Source of the DNA: Ochotona curzoniae
Lineage: Eukaryota > Chordata > Mammalia > Lagomorpha > Ochotonidae
Reading direction: 5' to 3'
Length of the DNA stretch: 64,000 nucleotides
Assembly: GCF_017591425.1 (NCBI RefSeq)
Contig: NW_024466307.1
Coordinates: 9,037,001-9,101,000 of the forward strand
The stretch's first letter is position 1, and each line of letters starts with the position of its first letter. Position numbers and translations under genes: made by a program. The notes under the pieces are model-generated. The model was not told the DNA's origin. It did not search any database and worked only from the letters and a program-made list of their open reading frames with translations. Positions 53,048 through 64,000 of the stretch are shown piece by piece.

Positions 53048-53372
53048 CAGGGCCAGCATTGTGTTATAGCAATTAAGACACCATCTGTGATGTATCCCTT
53101 ATAAATGTGGTTCCAGCCAAGGTTACTACAGTGCTGATCCAGTTAACTGCTAATGTGCCTAGGAAAGCAGCAGAACATGGCTCAAGCATCGGGGCTCCTG
53201 TCATCTATCTGGGAGACCTAGCTGGAAGACTCGGCTTCTGGCTTCAGTCTGGCTCAGTTTTGGGTGTTGTGGTCTGCTGAGACTGAACCAGCACCTGGAA
53301 TATTTCTCTCTCGGCCCCTTCCTCTGTCTGCCTTTCAAATATATAAAGCAAATCTTAAATAAAAAATCTTCT
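53048..53372 (+). mobile_element. CSINE, full length, diverged
   Basis: Head CCAGGGCCAGCATTGTGTTA, TGGTTCCAGCC at box B, GACCTAGCTGGAAGACTCGGC core, and AAATATATAAAGCAAATCTT tail. Confidence 0.75.
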
Positions 53373-53981
53373 TCAGAAGCTAAACCATACATTCATAAGC
53401 ATCAGGGGTTGAGTTAGCTGAGTGGGTCTCTTCCTTATAAAGAAAAGGGCCTGGCTACAACAGGCTGAAACAACCCCCCCCACCCCCCCGCTGGATAAAA
53501 GTAAACTCAAAAAGAGACAGTATATTGAGTTCAGCTACCAGGGGAAATAAATTATTACATATATAAAAACAAATCTGTTTGCTACTTTTAAGTGTCTTTA
53601 ATTGTCATAATTATAGTAAGCCTATCTCAACACAGATGCGAAAGATAAACTCTTAGGAAAATTGCCACAAGTGTTGATACTTAAATTCAAGTGTTATGTT
53701 TTTATGCCATATACCATACACATATACATGAAGATATTTATACACACCCACACACCTAACTGCATGCCTTCAGTGAGACATCAATTATACCAATGTGCAG
53801 GCAGAATTTGATGACTTCCTTAAAATTCTTGAGTGTCAGAAGCACTGAGATGATAATCTGCATTACGGTTGTTCACCCTCCCTCACAGCCAGTCCGTGCG
53901 GGTCACTGAGTAGAAAGGTGGCACATGGAGTTAGATGGATCTGCTCTTTGACTGACAACTTCATCTTTTGATAACCCACAG

Positions 53982-54661
53982 TCTTAATCCATCTTGTGCT
54001 GCGGCAATAAAGTCCCTGAGACTGGGTCATTTAAGAAGAGTGGAAATTTGCTTCCCACAATTGAGGAGGTAGATGAGTCAGAGATCAACTCAAGGACAGG
54101 TTCTTGTCTGGTGAGGGCCACATCCTTCAGAAGGGACGACTGCTGTGCCCCCACTATGGGGGAGAACGAAAAGGCAGGAGGGACGGGATCCCTCCATCGA
54201 TCCCATTGCTGGGGGAGGGAGCATCCTTCGGACCCAATCTCCTCCTCAGAGCTCCACCCACAGTAAGAACCCCCCCAACTGTAAACAACTGAATTTTTTA
54301 AAAAAAATTATTTATTTTTTTTTAATGGGAAGGCAGATTTACAGAGAGAAGAAAATTCAGAGAGAAAGATCCTATGTCCGTGGGTTCACTCCCCAAGCAA
54401 CATCCGGAGCTAAGCTGATCCAAAGCCAGGAGCCAGGAGCTTCTTCCAGGTCTCCCATTGGAGTTCAGGGTCCCAAGGCTTTGGGACATCCTCTGCTGCT
54501 TTCCCAGGCCACAATCAGAGAGCTAACGGGAAGCAGAGCAGCCAGGAAACAAACCAGCACCCATATGGGAGCCCAGTGCCTGAAAGGTGAGGATTTAGCC
54601 ACCGAGTTTGTGCTGGGCCCAAACAACCGAACGTTTGAGTGGACACTTCCAAACCACAGCA
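53982..54661 (-). mobile_element. MaLR-like LTR (MST/MLT1 type), split by a CSINE
   Basis: Reverse-oriented. The right end reads, on the - strand, TGCTGTGGTTTGGAAGTGTC, the MaLR LTR start. The left part carries the complement of the LTR 3' end, TCCATCTTGTGCTGCGGCAA and CCTGAGACTGGGTCATTTAA, plus GTCTGGTGAGGGCC. A reverse CSINE at 54295-54620 interrupts it. Both halves together make about 355 bases of LTR. Confidence 0.7.
54295..54620 (-). mobile_element. CSINE, inverted, nested in MaLR LTR
   Basis: T-rich left end (tail complement), complete core and head ending GGGCCCAGCACAAACTCGG on the - strand. It lies entirely inside the older MaLR LTR. Confidence 0.85.
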
Positions 54662-55259
54662 CTCACACTCTTCCTCCATCAGCCCATCTCCTCCATTCGC
54701 TTTGTTGTCTTTCACTGTGCCTTTTCCAATCCCTCATCCAGCTGAAATCAAGCTACACCAAATACAATCAAGCCAGTGAGACATTAAGAAATAGGTGATC
54801 ACTGCCAAACTTTTTCCTTAAGCTAAAAATACAAACATTTCTACAGATGATGACTATTCTGTAGTTACTATTTGGCACTAAAGGGTATGGCAGTGTTCCC
54901 CTTACTCTGAAGTTTCAAAAGTTGGAAATTTCCTGCTGGCTATTTTTCCAATGTAAAATGGGCTAAGCTTAATGAATTATCTCAGTCCAGGAGATGTTTA
55001 GGAAGAAGACTGGAAGAGATGAGAACATAAACCATTGCAGCGGGTCAGAGGAGAGGGCTGGGGGGGAGGGGGGAGGGGAGGGGACACACACAGGGGAAGG
55101 CCCAGCTCAGTTATCACCCCACTGTGAGACTGTCCCTCTTTCAGATCTTAGATGGCTTCTGTGATGAGAAGATGAAGCAGAGAGAGAAAAGGAGAAGGAA
55201 GACAGATATCCCCTTGTGGCTTAGTCCTTGGTGACAACTAGTTAAAGGTAATTTACACA

Positions 55260-55564
55260 AATGGGCCAGCGCTGTGGTGTGTCTGGTAAGACTGCCACCA
55301 GCGATGCTGCCATCCTCTTTGGCTGCCTGTTTGTGTTCCAGCTGTTCTTCTTCCAATCCAGGTCCCTGCTAACATATCTAGGACATGTGGAAGATGACCT
55401 AAGTGTTGGGAGCCCTGCCCCCATGGGGAAGACCTGGAGGAGACTCCTGGCTCATGGCTCAGGCCTGACCCAAACTTGGCTGCTCTGGCCATCTTTCTGT
55501 TTCTCCCTCTCTATGTAACTCTGATTTTAAAAATAAAGAAATAAATAAATCTGTTTTTTAAAAG
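55260..55564 (+). mobile_element. CSINE, full length
   Basis: Head ATGGGCCAGCGCTGTGGTGT, GGAGACTCCTGGCTCATGGC core, and AATAAAGAAATAAATAAATC tail. Confidence 0.8.
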
Positions 55565-56165
55565 ATAAGTTAAACATGGTTAATTATACAAGTATCTGCT
55601 ATATAAATAGTACAGTTGCTTTTAACTAACAGAACATCAATATCTGGAATCAATATCTTTAATCCTTCCACTTTTTGGCCAGGTGAAAGGATTTTCTCTT
55701 CAGACACAATATAGTCAGCAGTGCACAAGATTTTTTGAGGAAGACAGAAGGGGAATTTTATAATACTAACTGCGTTATTTAGAACCGATTTAATCTCACC
55801 ATAGTGAGAGGAACAGGGGTTATGTATCAACAGTGTTCTGATAAACATCTATTAAGGAAGGCAATATAAAATATATTCTCTAGGTTTCTAACCCACTTCA
55901 CAAAATAACATGAATTATAATGTGACAACAAATAAATAAAATGTGAATTATACAAATAATTGAAAGTTACATAAAGAGGTGTACCAGTTATACTTTTACG
56001 ATCTTACCAATAATAAACAGGCTGCATTATCACTGAAAGATTAATATATTTCTTATTATCATGAATACATGAATTTCCCTTACAATTTAATATTTAGCTT
56101 TTACTCCTAGAGAACTGATGTGATTCCGAATAACAGGAACCAGTTATTTCTTTTAATAGCGAAGT

Positions 56166-56808
56166 TAGGGGCTTGCATTGTGGATTAGTCATTGCCTGCA
56201 ACACCAGCATTAGTTAGAGTCTGACCTAATTCCCTGTTTTTTTTTTTTCTTTAAGACTTATTTATTTTTTATTGAAAGGTGGATTTACAGGGAGAAGGAG
56301 AGACAAAGGTCTTCCGTCTGTTGATTTGCTCTCTAAATGGCAGCAACGGCCAGAGCTGAGCTGATCTGAAACCAGGAGCCAGGAACTCATGGGTCTCCCA
56401 CACAGGTGTAGGGACTCAAGGCTTTGGGCCATCCTCCACTGCTTTCCCAGGCCACAAGCAGTGGGTGGAGGGGAAGTGGAGCAGCTAGGACATGATCCTG
56501 CACCTGTATGGGATCCCAGTACCTGTAGGACAGGGATGTGGCCACTAGGCCATCGTGTGGGGGCCCCCAATTCCTTGTTAATGCACCTGGGAAATCAGCT
56601 GAAGACAACCCAACTCTTTGTGTCCCTGCTCCTCCATGGGAGACCCAGGTGTAGCTCCTGGCTCTTGACTTCAGCCAGAGCCAGCTCCAGGCCCAGCTCC
56701 AGGCCCAGCCACTGTGGACATTTCCTAAGTGGACCAGTAGATGGAGGCTTCTCTGTCTCGGTCTCTTTCTGTCTGAGTCTTTCAAATACATAAAACCAAT
56801 CTTAAAAC
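56166..56808 (+). mobile_element. CSINE, forward, split by a nested inverted CSINE
   Basis: The left part is 56166-56238 (head and box B region) and the right part is 56569-56808 (TTCCTTGTTAATGCACCTGG through TTTCAAATACATAAAACC). The break falls mid-consensus and is filled by the next entry. Confidence 0.85.
56239..56568 (-). mobile_element. CSINE, inverted, nested in another CSINE
   Basis: Complete reverse copy starting with the T-rich tail complement and ending GGGGCCCCCACACGATGGCC (- strand head). It is bounded by an 11-base duplication AATTCCCTGTT (56228-56238) and AATTCCTTGTT (56569-56579), one mismatch. This proves insertion into the forward SINE. Confidence 0.9.
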
Positions 56809-58242
56809 AATTACCAAAGTTAATACTGAGTCCATGTTAAGTGTTACACGTTAAAGAAAACGAAGTGAGTCACAGATGAACAATTTTTACAGTTTACGTA
56901 ACTAGTTTCCATGTGGTATTCAGAGTTGCTACCCATACCCAAACAGTATTTTATATCTACTCTGACTGATGAGACAGTACTCAGCAAACTTGGCTAACAA
57001 TCAGGCACGAAGGAACTAAAACACCACATAGAAGGACTACAAGGAGACAGCTCAGCGACAGAAATTCTCATGACAGAAGCATGACAATATCAGTTTGGAC
57101 ATCATGCAAACCCAAACCAACGCCTGCGATTCAGCATGTGAGCCGATAAAACAGAGTCCAGGTACGTGGGGGTGTTCAGTTACTACAGAGGCATTTTCTG
57201 TGTTGGGAGCTTATTTGACACATAGACTGCAAATAAATAATGATGCGACATCATAGCGTGTCTGATAATCTGTGACAACAATTCTAATGCTGTCACTGTG
57301 GCCACCAGAGAAACCTGCACGTACTGAGCCCTGACCTGCGGAGCCTTTTATCTGCGTGTGTGCTCTCCACAGGCCAAGCACATAAAGGCCAAGTGATCAT
57401 TTACACATGAATCGACGTGCTCCGCCGTACACACCAGACACATCTTTTCTCTGCTACTGAGGGAAAGGCGCTGAAGTCTAAGCTGTCTCACTAGAAATCA
57501 TACCAGTGGAGCAGTGATTTGCAGGAAAACGACAGAGCAGCACAGGGAAGCTGTTTTGAATGCTTGATAAAAATGGCAGCCACAAAGGACTAGATGTGCA
57601 TTTAGTTTGAATACGGGCCCGACAGTAACAATGGCCTTTCTCCTATTCAAAATGGGGAGTGTCATACACACTGTAGCCCAGATACAATCCTGATAGGAGA
57701 TTACATATGATATCTGGGTAGGTATCTTTCAAGATATCAACCTTCATGTTAATAAAAGCAGGCTCAAGGATTCTTTCATCTTGACCTTATTCAGCGTATA
57801 CACAGTTAGCCCGTATGAATGACATACGGGTGGTAAACTACCCACTTTGATAATGAGAAATACAGCAGGATGAGGTTTATAAAGGCCTGCTCATGAAAAA
57901 CCGGGTAACACAATTTACATCATGGAACTGGTAAAGGAGAAAGATACACACCGGCTATATTTTTCTTCAACTAGAACTCATAGTACTTTGGTCAACTTTT
58001 AGAAGCTCATCAACAAATCAAAATACATATTGCTGGCCTTTGTTCTACAGATACATGTGAGCAATACCTTTTAGTCCATTTACCAGAGAGAGGATCTATT
58101 CCTACATTCGTGTTCACAGGCCATTCCAAAGCGGATTACTGCAACCTCCTAATGATAGGTGCTAACCAATCAACAATTTTTTTTTAATAAAATACTGACA
58201 CTAATGTACAACCATCATCACCCATTTCAAAAGGGTATTTTT

Positions 58243-58402
58243 TTTTTTAAAGATTCATTTATCTTTATTGGAAAGTCAGACTTACAAAGTAAAGGAGAGA
58301 CAGAGAGAAAGCTCTTCTGTCCGCTGATTCACTCCCCATGTAGCTACAACAGCTGGAGCTGAACTGATCCCAGCCCAGGACCCAGGACCCAGGACCCAGG
58401 AA
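58243..58402 (-). mobile_element. CSINE, inverted, truncated, with internal 7-base tandem repeat
   Basis: Tail complement and one third of the body are present, ending in four CCCAGGA-type units (58375-58400). Sequence beyond is L1-like, not SINE. Confidence 0.8.
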
Positions 58403-58640
58403 CTTATGTTTAGTGAAATAAACCAGATCCAAAAAGACAGTTATGTTTTCTTTGATCCGTGGTAGCAAATATATAGAGCAAAAAAAAAAATGCTGTATGT
58501 ATTAGAATAAGTTGATATCCTATGATTTGATTATTGTTTATAGCATTTGCCAATATTCCTATGGAATAGAGGTTTTTCTACCCTGTTTGTTAAACATTAT
58601 ATTTAGTTGTCCCTTAAGCCTGTGATTACAGAATAAACTC
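58403..58640 (+). mobile_element. L1 3'-end fragment
   Basis: Begins TTTAGTGAAATAAACCAGAT followed by AAAAAGACAGTTATG, the common mammalian L1 phrase near the end of ORF2/3' UTR ('agtgaaataagtcagac...aaagac'). The rest is AT-rich 3' UTR-like sequence. Confidence 0.55.
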
Positions 58641-59070
58641 CTTTTCTTTTAAACTCTCTCCATTGCTCCCCTCTCTTCTCCCCTCTCCCTTAAGGCTGAC
58701 ACCCACTTATGATCTACTTCTCTGAATAATTCTGCTCATTTCCCACCTCTGGTACATCAGTAGACTTAGAACTCAAAACCAATAATTTTCTTCAATTCTT
58801 AGCTGCGAATTACTGTCCCCTTCTACGTATTTATAATCCCATTGGGTGTCTAATACATAAAGGCACCTAAAATTTTAAAATTTAGCTTTTCAAAACACTA
58901 TTTCCATGAAATTTTTTGAGAACCGTTTGTATTTGTGGATTTAAAAGTATTTCAAACCAAAATAAAAATCTTTTAAATTCCATTTTCAGTCGCTGTCTGA
59001 AGTATTCTTTTCATGTTATTTATTCTTGACAGTCTGCCCACTGTTGAACATTCTTAAGAACATGTATTTT

Positions 59071-59408
59071 TGGCCTGGCGCGACAGCACAGCGGTTAAAA
59101 TCCTCGCCTTGCATGTGCCGGGATCCTATATGGTTGCCGGTTCTAATCCTGGCGGCCCCGCTTCCCATCCAGCTCCCTGCTTGTGGCCTGGGAAAGCAGT
59201 TGAGGACAGCCTAAAGCCTTGGGACCCTGCACCCACGTGGGAGACCCGGAGGAGAGCTCCTGGCTCCTGTCTTCAGATTGGCTCAGCTCCAGTCATTGTG
59301 GCCACTTGGGGAGTGAACCATCAGAAGGAAGATCTTCCCCTCTGTCTCTCCTCCTCTCTGTATATCTGCCTTTTGAATAAAAATAAATAAAAAACTAAAA
59401 AAAAAAAA
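59071..59408 (+). mobile_element. CSINE, full length, fairly young
   Basis: Head TGGCCTGGCGCGACAGCACA, GGTTCTAATCCTGGC at box B, complete core and a mixed A/T tail. Flanks show an imperfect duplication (AAGAACATGTATTTT and AAGAATGCATATTTT). Confidence 0.85.
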
Positions 59409-60751
59409 GAATGCATATTTTTCAAAGTCAACCCATAATGTAGCTGGTAATATTCATGGGTTTATTGAGGTAAATTCATATCACAGATTTTGCTCACATA
59501 AAGGTAAGTTTCATTACTACCAGGCAAGAAAGGTCCAATACCATTGTTTTAGTGACTTTGAAGACACAAAGCCTGGGTAGAGAAGGAGGGGTAAAGAACA
59601 AATAATTATAATGTTCATGGGGCTGTACTTCACTCTAACAAATTTTTCACAATTTCAGCATCTCTATTTCTTTGTTTACTAATATTTTTTCCCTTGGTAA
59701 TGAAAATTGACTCTAATTTGAAAAACAATAAAAGTTACTGCTGTTTCATTTATTAGTCAAAAAGGACTATGATACTTAGAAGCAAAGCAGATGGGCTGAC
59801 AGTCCACATCTCTTAGGGTGACAAAAGAATGAGGAAGGGACCTTTGCTGACAGGAATTTTTACAAGGCACACAAAGACACAGAAATCAGGAGCTTTCCGA
59901 AACACCCAAGAGGCGGCCAGGAAGGAAAGTGGAAAATTTGAGCCCATTTCACACTATACTTAATGATGATATTTAATTTTATCCCCCAGTTTTTAAAGTA
60001 TTAAAACTTTCAGAAAGTTCCCAACTTCATTTCGTGCTAATATTTTGAACTCCTCCGTTCCTACACTTTGATGACAGCTTCTTACCAAAGTCTTTTCTAC
60101 CTGCCTTAGCACTCATCCACTGCCCTCCTGTTGATCATCAGATCATGAAAGACACAGTGGATGGCTTCCTCCTGTCAACACATGACTCGGACTTCGCTTC
60201 TACTCCGTCTACCCTGGGGGATCCGGTAGCCCACAATGGCCAAGCGATCACTCCACAGGAATTGGTGACTCAAAATGATTCAATAGGATGTCAGAACCTT
60301 GCAAAGTACTTTCTACAAAATATCTAAATTAACCTGACAGGGGATCTAACTTTGAAAGTTTGTCCTTTCTCACATTTTTTGAAGTAATATACTAAATTTG
60401 TTCTTTTCCAGTTCCATCTTTTCTTACTACTGCCACTCAATACTAAAGTTTCTTTTCCAAGTCTGTCAAGGCAGACAAGCGGGCTCCTTGAAACAAAATA
60501 GCCAAATGCAAAGCAGGCACACAAAATGTTCCCTTTTACAATGCTGCTGTAACTCAGTGACTGTCAGACAAGGTCTTACACACAACTGCATCATAACGCT
60601 GCTACCACAGAGGCAGAAAATCTGCTTAACACCGGACTTTTGTACACATTTGTGCACCTGATGTCCCAGGCTAGGCATGAGAGGTGTTTTTGCCAAGTCT
60701 GAACAGGGTGCACAGAGAAAATGTATTTGCAATGGGCTACTTAGTCATTTT

Positions 60752-61071
60752 TTAAAAAAGATTTTGTTTGTTTTTATTGGAAAGTTAGATTTACAGAAAG
60801 AAGAAGAGGCAGAGAGAATGATCTGTCTGCTGATTCACTTCCCAAGTAGCCGCAACGGTTGAAACTAAGCCCATCTGAAGCCAAGAGCTTCTTCTTGGTC
60901 TCCCACGTGGTTGCAGGGTCTTAATGACTTAGACCATCCTCTATTGCTTTCCCAAGCCAGAAGCAAGGAACTGGATCGGAACTGGAGCAGCCAGGATATG
61001 ACACAGAGCCCACATGGGATCCTGGACATGATAGACGAGAACGTTAGCCACTTAGGCCACCATTCCGGACC
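60752..61071 (-). mobile_element. CSINE, inverted, full length
   Basis: Tail complement TTTAAAAAAGATTTTGTTTG at the left and head GCAGGTCCGGAATGGTGGCC (- strand) at the right. Flanking AGTCATTT and AGCCATTT may be the target duplication. Confidence 0.8.
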
Positions 61072-61103
61072 TGCTGCTCAGCCATTTAATAAAAAGAGAA
61101 ATA

Positions 61104-61420
61104 GTGGGGCTGGTGTTGAGGCACAGCAGGTTAAGCTGCAGCCTGTGACTCCTGCATCTTATATAGGCACTGGTTGGAGTCCCAGCTGTTCCACTTCCAA
61201 TCCAGCACCCTACTTATGCAGCTGTGAGAGCAGGAGAAGACAACCCAAGTGCTTGGGCCCCTGTACTCATGTGGGGGACCTGGAATAAACCGTTGGCTGC
61301 TGCCTTTGGACTTGCTCAGCTCCAACCATTGTGGCAATTTGGGAAGTTCATCAGTAGAAAGAAGAGTTCTTTCATTCTCTCAATAGCTCTTCCTTTCATA
61401 TAAATAATCATTTTAAAGAA
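61104..61420 (+). mobile_element. CSINE, rabbit-like older subtype
   Basis: Head GTGGGGCTGGTGTTGAGGCA, GGTTAAGCTGC, GGTTGGAGTCCCAGCTGTTCC, closer to the rabbit C-repeat pattern. Tail CATATAAATAATCA. Confidence 0.8.
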
Positions 61421-61430
61421 TTGCCCATTA

Positions 61431-61736
61431 AAAAGAAGATTTTATTTTACAGAGAGAGGGAAAGACAGACAGACAGAGAGAGAGAGAGCTCTTCCGTGCA
61501 CTGGTTCACATCCCAAATGGTGCAATGGTCAGAGTAGAGTCAGTCTGGAGCCAGGAGGCAGGAACTTCTTCCTAGCCTCCCAAATGGATTCAGGGATCCA
61601 AGAACTTGGTCCAGTCTGCTGCTTCCCCTGGTCATAGTTAGGAATCTGGATGGAAAGTGGGGCAAGCAGAAACTTGAACTGGTGCCCAAACGGGATGCCA
61701 GCACTGCAGGCAGAGGATTAGCCAGCTGGGGCTCCT
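61431..61736 (-). mobile_element. CSINE, inverted, rabbit-like older subtype
   Basis: Tail complement AAAAAGAAGATTTTATTTTA, GACAGACAGA expansion, CAGTCTGGAGCCAGGAGGCA, and a head near GGAGCCCCAGCTGGC on the - strand. Lies tail-to-tail with the preceding forward copy. Confidence 0.8.
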
Positions 61737-62469
61737 AAAAAGACATCTTAAAAAAAATTAAAAAGTACTGAGCAAAGATCCCTAATTTATAAGGGAACAG
61801 TGGGTTATAGACCCTTAATAAAATAATACTGAATTTCTTTTATAAGAAATCAAGGAAAGAAGAACTTGCTTTTCAAATTATGTGCTCACTGTCATGCTGA
61901 AAAACTGCACAACTGCAAAGGTGGATGCTTTGCATACTCTGAATAAAATCTGCATTCTTCAAAACTGCCTGAACCTGAGGGTTAACGTAGCCCGTACTAG
62001 TCAAGCATGAGTTTCCAGTTTCTGATCACTCATGTTGCTGTGTTCCAATCTAACACATTTTAGGTTATGCTCGAAGCTTAACTTATTAGTGAAAGGGAAT
62101 CGTCAAAGGCATACATTTTACTATTATTTTTTCTTTCTTATCCTAAAACTCCTCTTTGATCTATAGACTGTTTCCTTTAAATTATAAAAGCAGAGCATGA
62201 CTAAGTGCCATGATTTTACTTGAATTTTTCCTCCCAAACCTGTACCTATTTCAAACCGTCTCAGTAAAATACATGACCAAGAAGTTTGAGTCAGAAATGA
62301 ATTTCTCATCTTTGCGATTCTCTCATCTCCATGTGTACATGATTGAGTTAACATTTCTTCCCATACGCACCTTGCCACCAGTGCCCAGTCCCCCAAATCT
62401 GCTGCCTTATGGCCTGCTGGTCCCACTCTTTTCTCCCCCAACAGTCCATTTTCTACTTAACACAGAGAC

Positions 62470-62640
62470 AATGACACCTCAGCTCAAGGTTCTCCAGTGC
62501 TGACCCATGGCACTTAGCAATCGGAACTCTGGTGCTGCGACCCTAAACCACATGGCCCCTGCTTACTATCTCTTTGTTCCACACACTTCAGATGACCTGG
62601 CCTTCCTTATGTCCTGTGATCAGGAGCATTCTTCTCTGGT
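62470..62640 (+). mobile_element. Ancient L2-like fragment
   Basis: ACATGGCCCCTGCTTACTAT and GATGACCTGGCCTTCCTTAT resemble the L2 3' segment phrases ('tggcccctgcctacctctcc', 'cacactggccttctt'). Confidence 0.45.
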
Positions 62641-63076
62641 CAGCTTAGAATGAAGGCTGAAATCTGTGAATCATCAAGCCTGAAGTACATTCAGGAGATT
62701 TTGCTGAGAGCAAAGGCAACAAGCCCAGCATAACTCAGGACCACACACCATGCTTGTTATTTCTACTTAGAAATGCTAATATATCACTAAGTCTAGGAGA
62801 AAAGCAGCAGATGATTTAAATTCCAGCAAAACACACAGGAACAATTAAAAGCATGATTTCATTCTTTACATGCTGTATTTAGTTTTGCCTAATGAGTAAC
62901 GAGAGATTACTAACACAGTGTTTCCTGTACATTTCTTTACTTGGAGAAGGTATGAGTCTAGAGTTTCTCAAGGATGACAGTCATTCTTCTGCTATGTACA
63001 CAATGCAATGGGGATGTGCACTTCACAATGTCAGATTATTGTCAGGGACAGTTTTGCTATTTAAAACATTCCTCTG

Positions 63077-63427
63077 GGGCCCGGCGCGGTGGCGCAAGTG
63101 GTTGAGGTCCTCGCCTTGCACGCCCGGGATCCCATGTGGGCGCCGGTTCTAATCCCGGCAGCCCTGCTTCCCTTCCAGCTCCCTGCCTGTGGCCTGGGAA
63201 AGCAGTCGAGGACGGCCCAAAGCTTTGGGACCCTGCACCCGCGTGGGAGACCCGGAAGAGGCTCCTGGCTTCGGATCGGCATAGTATCGGCCCGTTGCGC
63301 TCACTTGGGGAGTGAATCATCGGACGGAAGATCTTCCTCTCTGTCTCTCCTCTCTGTATATCTGCCTTTCCAATAAAAAAATAATAAAAATAAATCTTTA
63401 AAAAAAAAAAAACAAAAAAAAAAAAAA
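63077..63427 (+). mobile_element. CSINE, youngest copy, perfect target duplication
   Basis: Intact head GGGGCCCGGCGCGGTGGCGC with undecayed CpGs, box B GGTTCTAATCC and a long A-rich tail (AAATAATAAAAATAAATC, then poly A). Perfect 14-base duplication AAAACATTCCTCTG at 63063-63076 and 63428-63441. High CpG retention indicates recent insertion. Confidence 0.95.
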
Positions 63428-64000
63428 AAAACATTCCTCTGTGTTTTCTGTTCTTTGGTTTTCACTAAAAGTGCTTCTTCCAGAAGAAGAAAATGATCTT
63501 CTTATGATAGATTAGCCTGGCTCCCCACAGAAGCATCCAGAATGTCGCTCTTTCAGATTTTCATTGTGACACTGTGATCCACAGCCTGCTGACATTGGCT
63601 ATAGAATAGAAAATAATGAACTATTTGCTTTGTCAGTATGGAAGCAGTATAAACCCTTAGAATGAGACCTTCTGCATGGATTCTACCTGACAGAGCACTG
63701 AGCATTTGATACCTTCCAGGAGCTTTGAAGAAACCAAGTTAGTATAAGAAAATGAACTGCCACATGTATCATAATTATTATAATAACTGTTCCTGCGTAA
63801 TAATTGTCAATAAGGATTTTATTTTCAATTATGTAACATGCTTAAAAGTTTGGCACATAAAGAAGCAGAATAGAAAATTTAGCATTAAACTTTTTTTTTG
63901 AATGTGAATTCAAGAAAATGGATAAAAATCATAATTTAAAAATTACCTTGCCTGATAAAGTGAACTGCTGTAGAATTTCAATGCTATTTTAGAATTTTTC

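Larger units (their letters stand above)
34947..64000 (-). other. ARB2A: ARB2A last intron (partial)
   Basis: The intron begins, in - orientation, beyond the window and ends at the acceptor CAG (34949-34947). I looked for the expected upstream ARB2A exon (Asn-Cys-Cys-Asn-Trp region and the Arb2 catalytic-like motif around HSYGG) and did not see it. The interval is dominated by SINE insertions after 37.6 kb. Stretches without any recognised element are about 36230-37610, 37960-39210, 40560-42335, 44980-46745, 48390-49175, 49415-51180, 51310-53045, 56810-58240, 58645-59055, 59410-60750, 61740-62470 and 63445-64000. They hold AT-rich unique DNA with nothing I can name. Confidence 0.75.

Noticed and set aside
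54145..54798. 217-codon open frame
   Set aside because: It runs through a MaLR LTR and an inverted CSINE. Repeat-derived, no gene.
34947..64000. Additional ARB2A exons or the intronic gene POU5F2
   Set aside because: I looked for the upstream ARB2A coding segments and for POU-domain or homeodomain codons and found none. They probably lie beyond 64000.

Overview
This is a mammalian nuclear-genome window, with no bacterial or phage content. Split coding exons have GT/AG junctions, there are CpG-rich islands and microsatellites, and many tRNA-derived SINEs of the lagomorph C-repeat (CSINE) type fill the right-hand part. The SINEs have a tRNA-like head, a box B of the form GGTTCTAATCC, an internal GCTCCTGGCTTCGGAT-type segment and an A/T-rich tail. 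Their consensus differs from the rabbit C repeat as I remember it, so a pika (Ochotona) is my best guess. Order Lagomorpha is the firmer call.

Left part (1-9.5 kb): the 3' two thirds of NR2F1 (COUP-TFI) on the + strand. The DNA-binding-domain exon lies just left of the window. Present are the end of intron 1, exon 2 (2568-3095), intron 2, and exon 3 with stop and 3' UTR (8394 to about 9510). Together the two coding exons encode the complete ligand-binding domain, including the AF-2 helix and the C-terminus MSIQCS, which identifies NR2F1 rather than NR2F2.

Middle (9.5-32 kb): about 22 kb of intergenic DNA with no recognisable protein gene. It lacks recognisable lineage-specific SINEs and holds several microsatellites, an orphan CpG-rich island (18.7-19.3 kb), and several stretches that look like conserved developmental enhancers (16.6-18.4 kb, 20.6-20.9 kb, around 26.9 kb).

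Right part (32-64 kb): the 3' end of ARB2A (FAM172A) on the - strand, convergent with NR2F1. The last coding exon (34804-34946) encodes the conserved tail ending HEEL. The 3' UTR probably runs down to about 32.0 kb and carries a sequence matching the mir-2277 locus. The rest, 34947-64000, is intronic. It has a motif-rich candidate enhancer with X-box/RFX-like palindromes (35.8-36.2 kb) and then a dense load of CSINEs (about 27 copies, several nested or paired in inverted orientation), two MaLR-like LTRs, one putative ERV solo LTR inside a CSINE, and L1/L2 remnants.

The two genes are independent. NR2F1 is a developmental transcription factor. ARB2A is a broadly expressed Arb2-domain protein whose 3' part often harbours regulatory DNA of its neighbour. 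I found no clearly new gene system. The most interesting points are the sharp repeat boundary near 37.6 kb, the orphan CpG island, the structured non-coding elements, the eroding mir-2277 hairpin, and the nested transposon insertions.
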